From the NCBI GenBank assembly GCA_910574455.1, contig CAJSYZ010000007.1, positions 2,735,773 to 2,799,772 of the forward strand: a stretch of 64,000 bases of DNA, given 5' to 3'. Position 1 is the first letter of the stretch; every line of letters starts with the position of its first letter. Made by a program: the position numbers and the translations under genes. The stretch comes from Trichaptum fuscoviolaceum (lineage: Eukaryota > Basidiomycota > Agaricomycetes > Hymenochaetales > Trichaptaceae). Positions 44,701 through 58,059 of this stretch are shown piece by piece. The notes under the pieces are model-generated. The model worked only from the letters and a program-made list of their open reading frames with translations, did no database searches and was not told where the DNA came from.

Positions 44701-47193
44701 CGGCCCCGAAGCCGATTCGGGGAAATGACTCGACTGCTGGACCTCGGCTAATTTCGTGATGGCTTATCGGCTGACAAAGGACCCAATGGAAGCGGAAAGC
44801 CGCCTTTACATCTTCCCACGCCTCACTGCATTCTGCCAATCGTCCAATCAGCGCTCGGCCGCCGTCTCGGTTCCGCTGAGCGCCCTGTCAGATGATCCTT
44901 CCGGGGGCGCATGCTGTGCGCCGCCCATACCCATAAAGAGCTTATCCCGCCTCGCGCCTTGTGCACGCTCGGCTAAATGCTCATAACCCTAATACGAGTT
45001 GCCAATGGGCGCCCTGTTCCTGTGCCGCAGCGCGCGGACTGCCACCAATGGCCGTCGTGTCCACCGTTATCGATGCGTGGCCGCAGCACGAGCCGCGCGT
45101 CGACACCTCCCCCAAAACCTTGTTATCAAGAATGATGCGGCCTCGACGGTCGAAAGGACAAGAATCTCCTCGAACGCGATCTACTACTTGCTCGGCTCAT
45201 ATCATACAACCGCTGTGCTCCATGCAGAGTCCGGCGGCGACGGATTGTCCCTTTGCAGGGACTCGACGGGCGTCTATACTCGGGTCTTGCATCCAATCGT
45301 CGAATGTCAAGGGCGGTGAGTCTCCCAGAATAGTACATTTCATGCTAAATCAATTGCGCACAGCCTTGTGGCCACAAAGTTGTGCCAGTTCTCTCGAGCC
45401 TGTGCGCGAGCAGTGCGAAAACTCGCTGTCTGTGTCCGAAGTGTGGTACGTGTCAGATTTGATAGATCAATATCCACTTCAAGTTGGAGGTCTAAGCGAC
45501 CGCAACTGACCGTTGGCATTTGTTCGACACATCTACACACCTGTAAGACAAATGAGAGAACGTGGAAGCCTCCTTTTCCCTTGCAATCTTTGTGCACAGT
45601 CACTAATTGGCCGATGCAGTCAGCAGTCAGCTAGCGTTGTAACCGGAACAAAGTTGACGACTATCAACATCGGTTCTACTCACCCGGCAAAGACAATAAT
45701 CTATCGCGTATCGAGGCTATCCTCATCTCTGCATTCCGAATATTAGAAACGCTGTTCAACAGCGTGATATGTATCTTGCGGAACTAGCGACATCGTTTTC
45801 CGGTGTTGCAGTGTACGCAATTGGCTTTCGGGCACTGCTTTGTTTCCCCTACGCTTTGCCTTCTGAGGCACTACAATCCACATACTGTCAATTAATCTTT
45901 TCTTTGGGCAACAAATTGACTGTCGTTGTTTTTGCATCAAGGCTTTGTTCTCGTATTCGATCCCAAATTATGGAACAACATTTGCCCACTCTGTAGACCA
46001 TCCGTTTGCTCAGGGCTTGTATAGAGCCGAACGCCCCTTTTGTCACACCATGACTATGCATCGCTTTTGAACCAGGGGAGGCAATGCCGTGCGCTCCGAG
46101 AACTGACCGGCTAGACGTTTTTCATCCACTGTAGGGAAACGAGAAGAACGTCAATGCAATCTCAGGCTCTCGTGCGCAGCGGGACTTATCACCGACCCGG
46201 AAACATCATCCTCAAGCTACTCTAGCTCATTACGGAAGAAAAACTAGACATGTGCCCCGAGGCGTGGAGTCGCTGTACTTACAACAATTTGCTATTGCTA
46301 TCCAACCCACACTCACAAGCCGCTTGTATACTAGTCTCGCAGCAACAGGTCTATTAAAACGGAAATACAAGAACACCAAGCTCCTTTGTTCTACCTAAGT
46401 TAGTCTGTCGATAGTTCGTTCCTTGTCCGCAGACGTAGACATCAACGGCTTGAAGCCACGCACGAGAAAAAACAAGCCCTGCGCAGCTTGTGAGCGATTG
46501 CGGCTGCGCAGTCGTCCTAAGTTTAGCACGCTGTTTGGACTTCCTACTCACTAGGACACTGCTCGTCTGCGGAGGCAAGGGGACTCAGCAGAAGCACTAC
46601 AAATGGAGTGGCCACTCAATAAATAAGCGAAGGTGAAGAAGATGGGTAGGTTGTAGGCGTTGGGTTCGGTGGCTGACAATCAGTGTGCAATCCAGCGGAT
46701 TCCAGCCCGAGTCTTCCTAGCCCCTCGCCCGCTGTTGGAGGATACAACAAAGGGGACGAATGGACAGGATAGCTCTTAATCGCACTCTGTATACATTGAG
46801 CAACCCGCAGATGCGACAAATGGATTGAATCAACTATAAAACAGTGATCATGTAGGAAATTCCGACTCACAAATAAAAATGTCCGATTGATTACGGAACG
46901 TCAATAGAAAATAATTGCGATCCTTGCTACCAAGGTCAAGATCCACTTCAGCTTAAGAATTATTCAATCTACTTTGCCTGTACAACGTATAGTCGTTTGC
47001 TTCCGGTGAACTGAAAGTCCTCTGTAAGGTCGGGTCGGAAGATGCCTCCAAGAATAGCTTCTAACGAGCGCTTTTACGGCGCTTAATATACGTCACGAGA
47101 TGCCGAATCAGGACTAATGACGTGACCAGACGCGCCGGACACGATCTGTCACGGTTACGCGTTGCAGCAAGCGTGAGAGTTATTTCATTTTAT
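44701..47193. other. 2.5-kb gene-poor region
   Basis: No frame with recognisable protein and no spliced series was found. Composition changes from GC-rich near 44800-45100 to mixed. It may hold untranslated regions, a non-coding transcript or decayed sequence. Confidence 0.4.
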
Positions 47194-47210
47194 GTGTGGT
47201 TGAACCACAC
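47194..47210. promoter_or_regulatory. 17-bp palindrome upstream of the third FunK1 gene
   Basis: GTGTGGTT-G-AACCACAC is a perfect inverted repeat about 190 bases before the start codon. Related half or imperfect forms (GTGGTTCAA) precede the other two FunK1 genes, near 35-47 and, on the minus strand, near 21330-21312. It could be a binding site for a dimeric factor; this is inference. Confidence 0.45.
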
Positions 47211-47396
47211 CAGGTACCACAGCAAGAAACTACAACTTCAAGTTCATCTTCTGCCATCGCTTTGACTCGAGTGTGGACTTTCAACCACTTTATCATCGAT
47301 TGTGGTTTTCCTCGCCGGTATACAACTTGTGCTGCTAAGGTGAGACTGCTTCCTTCAAATTCTTTACCCCCATTCTCTCACAAGAGCATTTTACTC

Positions 47397-50192
47397 ATGA
47401 CAGACTCTCAACACAGTTTCATCGAGAACAAAGGCGAACAAATCTACCCCCCGGAAGACGAAGGCGCTATCTCCTGCCCCAGCGACGACGAGACTCCACA
47501 CAGAAAGAAGTCAACTTTTAGGCGCAAAGCCCCCCCTCCCACTGGCAAGCGTCGAGCCAGGACAGGAAAGGCCGACAAACATCCGAAGCCAATCACTCCG
47601 AAAAGACCTGCACCTGAACCTAAGACATCACCCATCATAGTGAAAGCGCACGGTAGACGTCAGGACCTCGCTCGATTTGATCCGTCAAAGATGTATCAGA
47701 AGACAGCGTACACTTCACTCGCTATCGAGTTGGAGGGTGCTATCCATACCGAAAGCAATCTTATTCCAAATGCAATTCCAGAGCCCTTCGATCTCAGTGA
47801 CATTCTGAAGCAGTTGACTCACCTTGGACCTGGCAGAGCCCGCGTTCTTTATAGATATTCAGCTGTCTCTGAGAAATGGATGGATTGGCCTCCGACAAAC
47901 GAAACGAACACGGAAGATCAGCTTGGGAAATACCTCAACGAAGTCGCGGATGACGTTCGAACATTGTTGGGCAAGAAAAAATCGGAAGACGACCTGATGT
48001 TTTCGCATCAGTTCAGGCACAGTGGGCTAGACACTGTCAGTACCACGGTTCGGAAACCTGATCTCGTCGTCATCCCGCGTTCCGATGTAGGGGCGGAGGG
48101 TCTACACTGGAAGGACTTCCGAAGCGCAGTGTCGCTCAAGATAGGCTCACAGACGCAGAAAGATGAGCGAGAGCAGCTCTCCGAATATGCGAGAATCTGC
48201 TTCGAAGAACAATACGATCGCCGGTACTTCATTGCCTTCGGCCTCCGTGATACGAAGCTAACCTTCTACTTCTTCGACCGATCTGGCATCCTGCAGTCCG
48301 AGGAGCACGATGTTCACAAGGAGCCGTTGGTTTTCTTGCGTGTCGCCATCGGCATTCTCTTCTTAGATAAGGTTCACCTGGGCTATGACCCTTCGTTTTC
48401 TATAGCGAAGGGTAGGGATTGCCTTACGGTGCAAAATCAAACTTACATTATCGCGCGCGTAATCTTTACCGACCATTCGATTCGTGGACGTGGAACTGTC
48501 TGCCTGAAAGTTAAAAAACGGAGGGGTATGGACATAGGCAAAGTTTTTGCTGTGAAGGATTCCTGGGTCGATCGGTCTCGGGTCACAAAGGAACACCGTA
48601 TGCTTGCTTTCCTAAAGGAATTCAAGATCAAGAACGTCCCGGAACTTATCGCACATGAGATAGTCTATGTTTCAGATGAATCGGGGCAAATGGTGATGGA
48701 CAGCACTGAACGCTTTCGCGGTCGCGACATGGGAGTCGAGATACGTGACCATCACCGCTTTATCATGTATCCTTATGGAGAGTCGTTGACAAGCTTTTCG
48801 TCGTTGCCCGAATTATTGTCCGCGATACGCGACATCTTGCAAAGTAAGTTCATCTTGTTATAATAAGATTACATTCGACTTACCTTGGCATTTGTAGCAA
48901 TCAAAGATCTGAACGACAGAGACATTTTGCACCGAGACATCAGCATGGGAAACATAGTGCTTGTCAAGGACGGCCCGGGTTATCGCAAGGGCTATTTGAT
49001 CGACTTCGATTTTGCCATTAAAAAAACAGAGAACAGAGTCATCTCCAAAGGAAGGCGTTCGGTGAGTGATTCATGCACTTAAGTCTCGTCGACACTATGT
49101 CTGATGTCCCATTAATATTTGAAGGGGACACTTCCATATATGGCCTGCGACGTATTGGAAAAGCTTGGCGAATATACAGCACTCCTCGATGCGGAGTCAA
49201 CGCTATATGTTCTGATCTGGATGACCATTACTCAGGCGGGTCCGAACGAGAAGAAACGTTTGGCCGATGAAAGTTTTGTGTGGAATGAAACGATCTTGGG
49301 ACTTTGGAATCCTGAGGGAATTGTGGATGAAGCTAAGTTGAGAGGTATCGCGCATTCGAAGCGCGGGATAATGGAGGTTGAGAAAAACTTCAAAAGACAA
49401 GTTCTCGAGAAGATGCACCCTTATTTCAAGCCTATTGAAAGATGTTTGGAGCTCTTGCGCGAACGCCTATTTAATCCTGTGCCGATAGCTTCAAAGCTCA
49501 GGGATGCGAGAGACTTCCTCCGCAACGGGTCAACAACTGTAGAAGCTCAACCCGATCCCAAACAAGTACTCGGAAGCATGCTTGAAGCGATCGACATCAC
49601 TTTAGAAATGATGACGGACGAATCCGATAATGCAGAGGGAGCTCCGACGTCAGAGAATATCGCGGACTCGGAAGAAAACCCTTCATTGGGCTCTGCCACC
49701 GACGAAGCGCCCGCTGTAAAGGGTGAGCAGTTACAATCATCGACGGATAATCCCGACGATCCTTTCAATCCAACCTTTGCACTGTCTATGGATCGCAACA
49801 ATAGTCAGCCTCGAACGCTCTCTGATCTGGTTGGTGACACAAAGCTTCGTCGGCGCTTTACAAAGGAAACCGTCCGTCGGAATGTACCTGTCAAAGAGGA
49901 GGCTCTAATAAGAACGGTTTTGAAATCTAATACCATGCGATCGATGGCTGCAGGAGATCCAGAAGCGCAATCACTCGCTCCCGCACTTGACTCGCTACCA
50001 CAACCTCATCAGTCACGTTCTGCTGGCTCATACTTACCAGCATGCTCCCCTGCCCAGTCATTAGGAAAGCGTTCGAGGGAAGATACAAAGATGTTGTTCC
50101 CGACAATCCCTACGGCGACATTTTATGGTGAACCAGAGTCTTCCAGAAGGACTTGGGGGCCGCCAAGTCCGAAGTTGCGGAAGAGTAATTAA
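47397..50192 (+). CDS. FunK1-type fungal protein kinase, third copy
   Basis: Complete FunK1 kinase, 892 aa from exons 47397-48843, 48898-49061 and 49125-50192. Intron positions match those of the two repeat-arm genes. Motifs: KVFAVKDSWVDRSR (ATP lysine), DILHRDISMGNIVLV (HRD near 494-496), LIDFDFAIKK, then GTLPYMACDVLE. The N-terminus MTDSQHSFIE aligns with the right copy and is followed by a Lys/Pro-rich disordered part. The C-terminal tail has SLGKRSREDT, as in the other two. The protein is well diverged from them, so this module is older than the inverted repeat. It is convergent with the F-box gene at 51368-54168. Confidence 0.9.
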
Positions 50193-51367
50193 TGACTGTC
50201 TGGTTCTGTGATTGTAGTTTTTCTTGTGGCCGAAGCTCTCTCACTTGTGCTTTCATTGTAGATATCAGAGGTGTTTATTTACATACATTTAAGTCATGGA
50301 ACATTTGTATCAATACTATTTGCGCATGTGCTGGCAAGGTCTTATTTGTGTATCGTAGCATTAACTAAATACGCATGAGTTTATCTTTTTCATTGCAGCA
50401 AGGCACCATCATCATCACGATTAAAATGCACTAAAGCTTCTTTGTTCTACTACATCATGAAACAAGGCGACGAAAGAACCTTCACGGCAATTGCTCGCTA
50501 CTATCATGCTAATCTGTCTCTTGTTCAAATTCAAGTTGCGTTCCCTATTGTGTCACCGGCGTTACATTAGTAGCTGGTTATATGGCACTATGTAGTACAA
50601 GAGAAGAGAGGCAATCCGGGTAATTGATTTTCGTGCATTTAGTGAAATAATGTGAACGAGAGGTCGAACTTAAAGAGAATATTTTTGACATGACCAGACC
50701 TCAGCAAGAAGCAGAACTGCATATATATGGCGGGTAAAGTCAAATTACCAGCTCAGCGGAAAGTCTTTCAGAGGGTGCTTTACATAGGCGATTTGCGAGC
50801 TCTAGGGGTTATACGTCTCCTGCCTGTATTTATTGAGCAGAATGAGTGTCTTGAAGTGCACGGGAAATATATTCTTATTTTTAGGAGAGTGTCTCCGAGG
50901 GCATGCAGATTTAACCATGCGTTGACGGTAATCTGAGGCAGACGTCAAGAAATTTAGCTGACCTACTGCTTCTCGCCATTCTACAGCATGATGATTAGGC
51001 ATAATTATATCTTGTGTGTCGGTCTGAGTCCGTGCAAGCCGGTGAGAGATTTACTTGAAGGCCTGGATGTGCTTGCTCGATCTTCCACATTGCAAGTTTC
51101 CTTGAGGCTACTCCGAGTCTATGATTCCTTGTCTCGGGAATAGGTCCATGATCAAGTTTCCATATGTATGATAGTTCGATTCCAAGTGCAAAAAAGTTGA
51201 AGATATATGTGGGATAAATAAACCAGCACATGTACAAATAAAAGGACCCTATGTAACCTTGGCTCTGTGCCCATGTCGTCCTCACAATCTCAGAGGTTTT
51301 AGGGTCTGGACCTACGAACGTCAACTTATAACACAAATGTACACTTAAAACAGTTTCTATTCAAACA
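50193..51367. other. Region between convergent FunK1 and F-box genes
   Basis: About 1.2 kb, AT-rich, no recognisable gene. Longer than the 450-base spacers of the repeat arms. Confidence 0.4.
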
Positions 51368-54168
51368 TTAATCGATCCACGCCTTCATAGAAGGCGCAGC
51401 CATAGCACTCGCCGTCTCGCTCAACATGCATAGAAAACGTCCATACCAAACATCTATCGCAAATGGACTCTGCACGTCATGATCTACAATCTCGGGCATA
51501 GTCGTCTACAATAGTGAAACAGACTCGTTAGGTACTTCTTTATTTCACTTTGCAAAGCACTGAAAATTATATCACTTACCGCAAGGGCGCCTTCTATTGT
51601 AATATCATGAGCGATAATCTCTTTGGAGATTATGTCGCCAGTTTGGCGTGCATGCACAAACTTTCGGTTCTCTAGCGTCATATGTCGTACCTGAAAGTAT
51701 AGTTGGCATCAATGTTCGAACGGCAGAAAGAGTAAAGGTGAAAAATAATGTATACAGACAAACTATCACTTACCAGCTCTCTCCATGTTTTCGTTATCCT
51801 CTTCTGCGGTGGACAACGCATACACACGAAGCAATTACCGTAGCGATTCATGTCGTCCATTGATGAATTATAGGGGAATTTCAACGATAGGAGCAAGCAG
51901 GTCGCTATCAGAGCTGGGTTTGAAGTCGAATATGCCCTTTCGAACAGGTCGGGTTGAGAGAAAATCGGTGGTACGAGGTCTTCGGTCGAATTAAGAGCAG
52001 CTCCTTGTAAGCGCGATTCTGGTCGTACCGGAAGTCCGTGAAACCAGCAACCTTCTGGGAGATGGTTGTCGTAATAAGTCTCAATTTTGCTTGGGCTTGA
52101 ACAATCCCAGCAAAATGCTACGGCATGGTTATAGATGTCGGCATTAAAGTGGATTGCACCATCAGAAAGCGCGGCCGCCCCTACGACAGAGACCTCAAAG
52201 AAACGACAACAGGCTGCCAGAATAAGCACCTGCTCGGAGTGACGTCGCCCTAGATCAAACAACAAATCTCTCCACCATTCGCCCGCGTATGAAGTTTTGA
52301 TCTCTGACTCGTGACAAAGGTAGGCCCTGCCCATCGCAGACTGACAGATATCATCGAATGATAGGAGTTTGAGTTGTGGATATTGAGATTCCCATCGCAG
52401 CTGGGCCGCGTAGAATTCTCTCTGGAGGTCCCATTTACGTTTGCAGGAGCGCAGTTCACGTAAGTGCTCATGCCACTTCTCCTTGCGCGATAGAATAATC
52501 TCCTCTAGTTTGGGAAGGATTCCGTCCCATTCTATCTCCAAATTCTATGTTAATTCCAATCGAAGGTAGAATAAATTGGATCCACCTTTCTTTGTTAACT
52601 TGTAATACCGATTAAGCAGAGCATCCCACTCCCGTTGAGTCGAAGTCGTATCAAAGTATGACGTGAAGCATCGTTCGGTGTGCCCTCGCAGCCTAAGCTT
52701 TTGCAGAATGCTGGCGAGGCGTCAGTCCATGTACGATAAACGTCAGCGTGTTTCACTCACCGCTCTTGACGTTCAGACCTGATCTGTTCCATTGCTTGTC
52801 GCCGTCTGTGCAATGGTTAGTACACTTCTTCGTGAACAAGGGGATCGCTGACTTCTTACGCCGCAACTTTGCAATCTCTTCCTTTTCGATCCGTTGCAAA
52901 GCTAGCATCTGTGAGACTTGGTGGGCTAAAGCAGCCCCATCCTTACAATGAAAAGCGGTCATTTGTTTACTACACATATACATAACTTTTAATTAGACTC
53001 ACATCAATGCGTGCCTTCACAAGTTGCTTCTTCTCTTCAACGAAATTTCTACGCTCCTCGGAGTCGGGCTCGAATTGTTGGTAAGATATGACAACCTGAA
53101 TGAAATCGCTCTGCAGAAAAAGTTGCTTCGAGGCGAATCGAGCGGGTTGAAAGCGTTGCTCCCATGAGTTGGATTCGTTGTGCGCTAGATCCATCGCTTC
53201 ATTTAACGAAATACAAAGCCCAGTACTGCGCACTCACAACCGAAGTAAGGCAGGAGTTGGTATACGGTCAGATCTTTAGCAATCTCAGACCCGAAAGTTT
53301 GAGATGCGTAATTGGAGCCATGGACGAAACTGCTCACATGTCAATCAATAGAGTGGATAGTGAGATATGTTCCATAAAGACTCACTTATTGTGAAGACAT
53401 GAATTGCATAGCCTCAACCTAAAGGTATAGCAAACCTTCACCCTCCGCGGGCCTTGGTAGCCGCAGGCCTGGACAACGTTGAGAAGAAGTGCATTAACAT
53501 GTCACAAAAATGTGAACGCACATGACACCCATTATCAAAAAGTAGACTAGCAAGCTGCGGTTCGGTCAGGTCGGGAGGGCACGAGTAGCAATACGATGCT
53601 TCTCGTGACCGTTTCCAGATAATCGAGGCAAACGACTTCGATAGTAAGAGGCGACGCAGGGCCAGAGAAACCTGTGAGAGATGCAGAAGGTCTCGTGGCG
53701 AAAGATGTTCACAGATCTACAAATAATTGGAAACTCTTTTTCAGTGCGGTGCAAGAAAAGGCGCCTACCCCTTCAAATAGATCAAGCGGTATATCCGTGA
53801 TCTTTGATAAAGCGCCGTCACGGACTGCGCGGCGACGAGTTGGCTTTGCTGACCTTGTCTGTGGTCCATCAACTGCGGGGACCAATCTCTGATAGATACT
53901 CAAACCTCCTTGAATTCACCAAAAGCATTTTCAGGGACACGGAGGCAACAATGATGGAGGCAGAACGCACTGGACGCGCCATCGTGATATCCATCATTAT
54001 CAATCTTTCGACGCTTGGACCAACCTTCCCCTTGGACATCGACGTTCAGCTCAAAGTCCTCAGTTCGATGCCTTTTGGTCGAGCTGCAAATGAAACAGGA
54101 CGTTGATTTCGAGCTCGACAACTGCGGAACACGTTATGGAGAAAGACGTACCTTAAGGGGAGAGCCAT
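51368..54168 (-). CDS. F-box protein with cysteine motif, third and longest copy
   Basis: Multi-exon likely SCF adaptor. Best start is ATG at 54166-54168 (MALPL), spliced into STKRHRTEDFELNVDVQG. The F-box is ITDIPLDLFEG, intron, ICEHLSPRDLLHLSQVSLA; then CPPDLTEPQLASLLFDNGCH, intron, ACGYQGPRRVKVCYTFRLRL and CNSCL, the same cysteine layout as in the arm copies. The next exon has LFLQSDFIQVVISYQQFEP (about 53120-53060). Beyond the point where the arm copies stop it continues with a coiled-coil-like ALQRIEKEEIAKLRRKK, a large exon (52541 down to about 51780) including CHESEIKTSYAGEWWRDLLF, and a last exon EIVDHDVQSPFAIDVWYG ending at 51368. Exact borders of several exons, including the join near 53900, were not resolved. 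Confidence 0.7.
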
Positions 54169-54962
54169 TACGATATGGAGGAATGCACAAGCACTGGCAA
54201 AGGACCCAGAAGAGTCACCGGAAAGACAGTTCAAGACGTTGACTGCGAAGGAGATGGTGGTGGTTGGAGAGTAAGACGTGACAGCGCTAACTTCTTATAT
54301 ATCCGTAGTACAAGCGCCCAACCTCGGAGACTCGGAGAGGCAATGACGCCCTTTAGATAATTTTATAACAGTTGAGCCTCGACAGGTGACGAATGCCGAC
54401 CAATGTACACGCGGCGGTTCTCTCGGGCGATGATCCGACGCTTTCTTCAAAAACCACAGAGGTGATAGTGGCTTCTTGGAACCGAGTTACGCAAGGCACT
54501 TGAGCGAAGATAGAGACGGCGTAGAAAGAACCATATTTACAAGCGACGTTCAGATTCGAGATGTGGCGCAGTTGAGCCTCTCTTACAAGCCATGTGATTC
54601 GGAGAGCAGAAAGTTGCTTTAGGTGACATGAATGCGTGGGTGGCAAGGAAGACCTCCTGAACGTATTCGGGTACGCGGCGCCAACGAGATCTGATCAGAA
54701 AAGGCAATTTTCTCTATCCACGATGGATGGCTACTCACCACTTAAAAATTGAAATATCATTCAATTTGGTGATTGGATCTGCCCATCTTGTCACCGTCGA
54801 AGATATGTAATTGGACCCGGGCCTTGAGTTAATGAATGTTGAATATTTGATACTACATACTCGCACCGCTAGCCGAGCTCACGTTTGGACTTGCAGGACT
54901 CAAGGGGTCAAAAGTTCTCATTATATCGCTAAATAAAGATATAGTGCAGGTCACACTTGGCT
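54169..54962. other. Intergenic region
   Basis: F-box gene promoter (TATATAAG on the minus strand near 54300) and SAM carrier 3' end. No gene seen. Confidence 0.4.
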
Positions 54963-56100
54963 CTATGCACCTGTGTTGACGCTCATTAGCGTCTGTACAG
55001 TCCATTCATACGCTCCGAGGAAGACGGCGCCGCCAGCTGAGATCCAGAGTGTTCGAGGAACAATTCCGGAGAACAGGGCGCTCACGCCTTCCTTTACGTA
55101 TATCTCTCGCAAGCGAGATGTCAGACCCGGTACGTCCCTTCCTGTCATTTTCTGGAAGGTATGGGATCGTAGTCAGTAGGAATCCATCAGGAAGTGCAGG
55201 CTTTGCATACACGCAAATCAAGCATTGTCCTTGTTTTCAAGACATCCAGAGGCGTTGTTAATGCAGCCGCAAAGCCACCTGCGATACTGCCGCAGAGCGC
55301 TGCCTCATGTGCTCCTAGAGTCGTTCGATTTAGTGCTCGCGCCAGGCGAATCTTCAAGTACTCATATAGAGGGAACTGGATAGACGTAAATGGTATCTTG
55401 TAGATGGAAAAGTACAAGGCGCCATCAATGCTCTTTTCGCCGAACACTGATGGTAGTGAAGATTGCTCACTTCTCTCATGATCGTCGAACCAAAACCCCG
55501 ATAGAAGCCCATGAAGCCATCATTGGTCAGAACAAATCGAGCAGCGGTTAGACTTGCACGAGAGGACTGGCCATGACTTGAGGTCTGAGCTCTACTCTTG
55601 ACGACTTCCGTGGGTACTCGTACTAAGCAGGCCGCCTGAAGGCCTAAGTTTGGATAAATCACGGCCAGTCTGATACGCGACATTAGCACGCACGACTTCA
55701 GCTATAGATGCCGACACCATGTGATTCAGGGCGGCGTTGTTCTGAGGCAGTGTGCGCTTCAAGGTGTCGTATGTGGAGAAGAAAATGGCCGCTGGATGAA
55801 GATAGTTAGAGTTCAGAAGACGTTCGTAGCGTACAGGCGTACAGTAGAGTTCTCACCTCCAGGTGCGCTTCCAATAACTACACTTCCTACACCCTTGTAT
55901 ATACCTCGAAATCCTCCAGCGTTGAAAAAGCCTTGCGCGGACTGCAACCGCGTCTTGACCGTGTCCAGGGGATAGAAGAGCAGATCTACTGATGTCCCAG
56001 CTGCGCCGCCGGCCTTGCAATGTGTCAAAAGGAATACAATCGGACAAATGAGCACGCTCACAGCAAGGGACTGCACGAAACTTGGTGATTTGTGTTCCAT
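54963..56100 (-). CDS. PET8: Mitochondrial S-adenosylmethionine carrier
   Basis: Mitochondrial carrier family protein importing SAM for organellar methylation (yeast Pet8, human SLC25A26). Exon 1 is 56100-56062 ([13 protein letters not shown]), exon 2 56013-55857 starts [20 protein letters not shown]. Further exons give [85 protein letters not shown] and the last exon [20 protein letters not shown] ending SVNTGA. All three P-x-[DE]-x2-K signatures are present (PLDTVK, PTEVVK, PLDVLK). The substrate is assigned from the repeat-1 [11 protein letters not shown] and repeat-2 RVPTEVVK patterns. Confidence 0.88.
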
Positions 56101-58059
56101 GATTTGTCTAATGTCGCCACGAATTTAGCGCAAAGTCCTAAGAATGTGATGTGCAAGATGTATATTTCATTGTAGAGAAATATAAAGCCAGTAACGACGT
56201 ACTTGTCAGTGACTGTTGAAGGAGCTGAATGTTTTTCGTTAGAAAATTAAACTGTTGAAAACGAACTTGAAGACGCGTTCAACCGTTCAACGCGACTCTT
56301 CAGGGCTGGCCTCAGCCTGTCGACGTACAGTACATACTTCAAGTTATGACTGCAAACTCTTTCTCATCTCGTTCAACATCTCTTATCAGCTCTGAATATA
56401 TAGCAAGTCGAATACTTCACCCAACAACAAATGACCAATACACATTCGTCGTTCAATGGGAGTTCGTATTTGCAAGGAGTGCCAATCGTCATTCTCTCAA
56501 ACGTTCATCGCCTTCGAGTCTGATGGCATGACACTTCGAGCTGTTGTCCATCTCTGTACGCTTCGCCATCTTGCACTGTTCTACCTTTCCTAAGGATATC
56601 GTCTGTTCAGGCGAGTACAGCTTCTCCGTAGTTGAACTTTTATAACATCACAATGACCAAATCATTGTCATTGCCTTCTTATCTCTACCACAGCTTGCTG
56701 CCTTTTCCGTGTACTTGAAGAGGCACTCGCCTAATAAATAGCGAGTCATTTGCGGCTCGATCACTATAAGGCGGAGTACGAGCACATAGCTTTGATGATA
56801 TGACTAACGTGACAGATGCGATTCAATCAATTCACTGTCTATTTACTATACCCTTCACTTTACTCACAAAGTTGCTCTGCCCTTCTTTCGTGCCATTGTA
56901 GGGCCCAATTGACTCGTTGTGCGCACCTTTATGGCGTCTTGAGCTCCATCCACTTTTCACAACCTGAAGTGGAAGAGCAATCACCATACCGTGATGCTTC
57001 ATGCTCAAGCTGATATGAATTCGATCCAAAAATGACTTGAGTCCGTTCGGTTGGCTTCAAGTTCAAGAACTTTCCGAAGTCTGTTGCCTTTCCTCATTTG
57101 ATTGTTTCAGCTTCCTGATACAATAATTGATTATTCTATATCGTTACCTTCATGGTTCTCCAGCTAGCATTGATTTTAGTGCAAAGGGAACTTATCTCAA
57201 TCTGGATCGAGCCGACGTTTTCGATCATTATCTATTTAAAGCACATGCCTTAGTCTGGCATGGAAAGCCTGAGACAGATACAGCAAAAAGGGACGAAAAT
57301 ATGCTGACCTCCTAATCAATCTCATGACCTTTCCAGACGATCCAATGTGCACAGGCCTTGATATTATAGAACAGCTTTATCCTCGAACTCTTGTTCATGT
57401 ATAAAGGACCAGATGACAAGGTGACCTACCAAAGTACACTTGCATAGTATGCCTCAGAAACCTCAGAGAGCTTCCAAGATCTCGAAGCCTAAGCTTAATC
57501 TCGCTATACCCCCTCGGTTTGATGACACACCCGCTCCCTCTACTTCTGATCTTCACTAATTTACTGACGTGTAGGTCAACACGTGCTGCTGAGGAATTGC
57601 AACATTTCATCAGGTCATTTCAGTCTCAAAGCGCCGATAGACGGAATAGTGGTGGTAAGACATGTCGCTATTTGCTTGTACATGTTGCTAATTTCTGACT
57701 TTCATAACTTTCAATCAGTCAACATGTGTGTTCCTGTACATGTCACGGTATTACCCGTGCAGGGCGTTCAAAGAATCACCATTCAAGTCAACCAGTAAGT
57801 TCACTGATGCTTTCTTCACACCCAAGTCCAGCTAATGATCCTCGTGCTCTTAGTGTTGTGAACGTCTCTAATGTCGGCAGAATCATACTTCATCTTCACC
57901 TTAATCTTCATATGCCGCATAGTACAAAGTCTCCGCGACAGAATTAGCTTATCATACATTTAGGTCGACTTACATTTACTTTATTTTTGTATTACATGCA
58001 TGATCCTTGTATGTCTCCGCACATATTGATAATCATAAGAATATCACAGTTATATTTTT
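56101..58059. other. 2-kb intergenic region, one possible small ORF
   Basis: Mostly AT-rich with no recognised gene. A small plus-strand frame at 57449-57560 (MPQKPQRASKISKPKLNL...) could be the first exon of a small gene continuing toward 57950, where several frames end near possible splice sites, but support is weak. Confidence 0.35.

Noticed and set aside
57449..57950. Possible small multi-exon gene
   Set aside because: The first frame is short and the following pieces could not be joined into a convincing protein; noted only within the intergenic entry.
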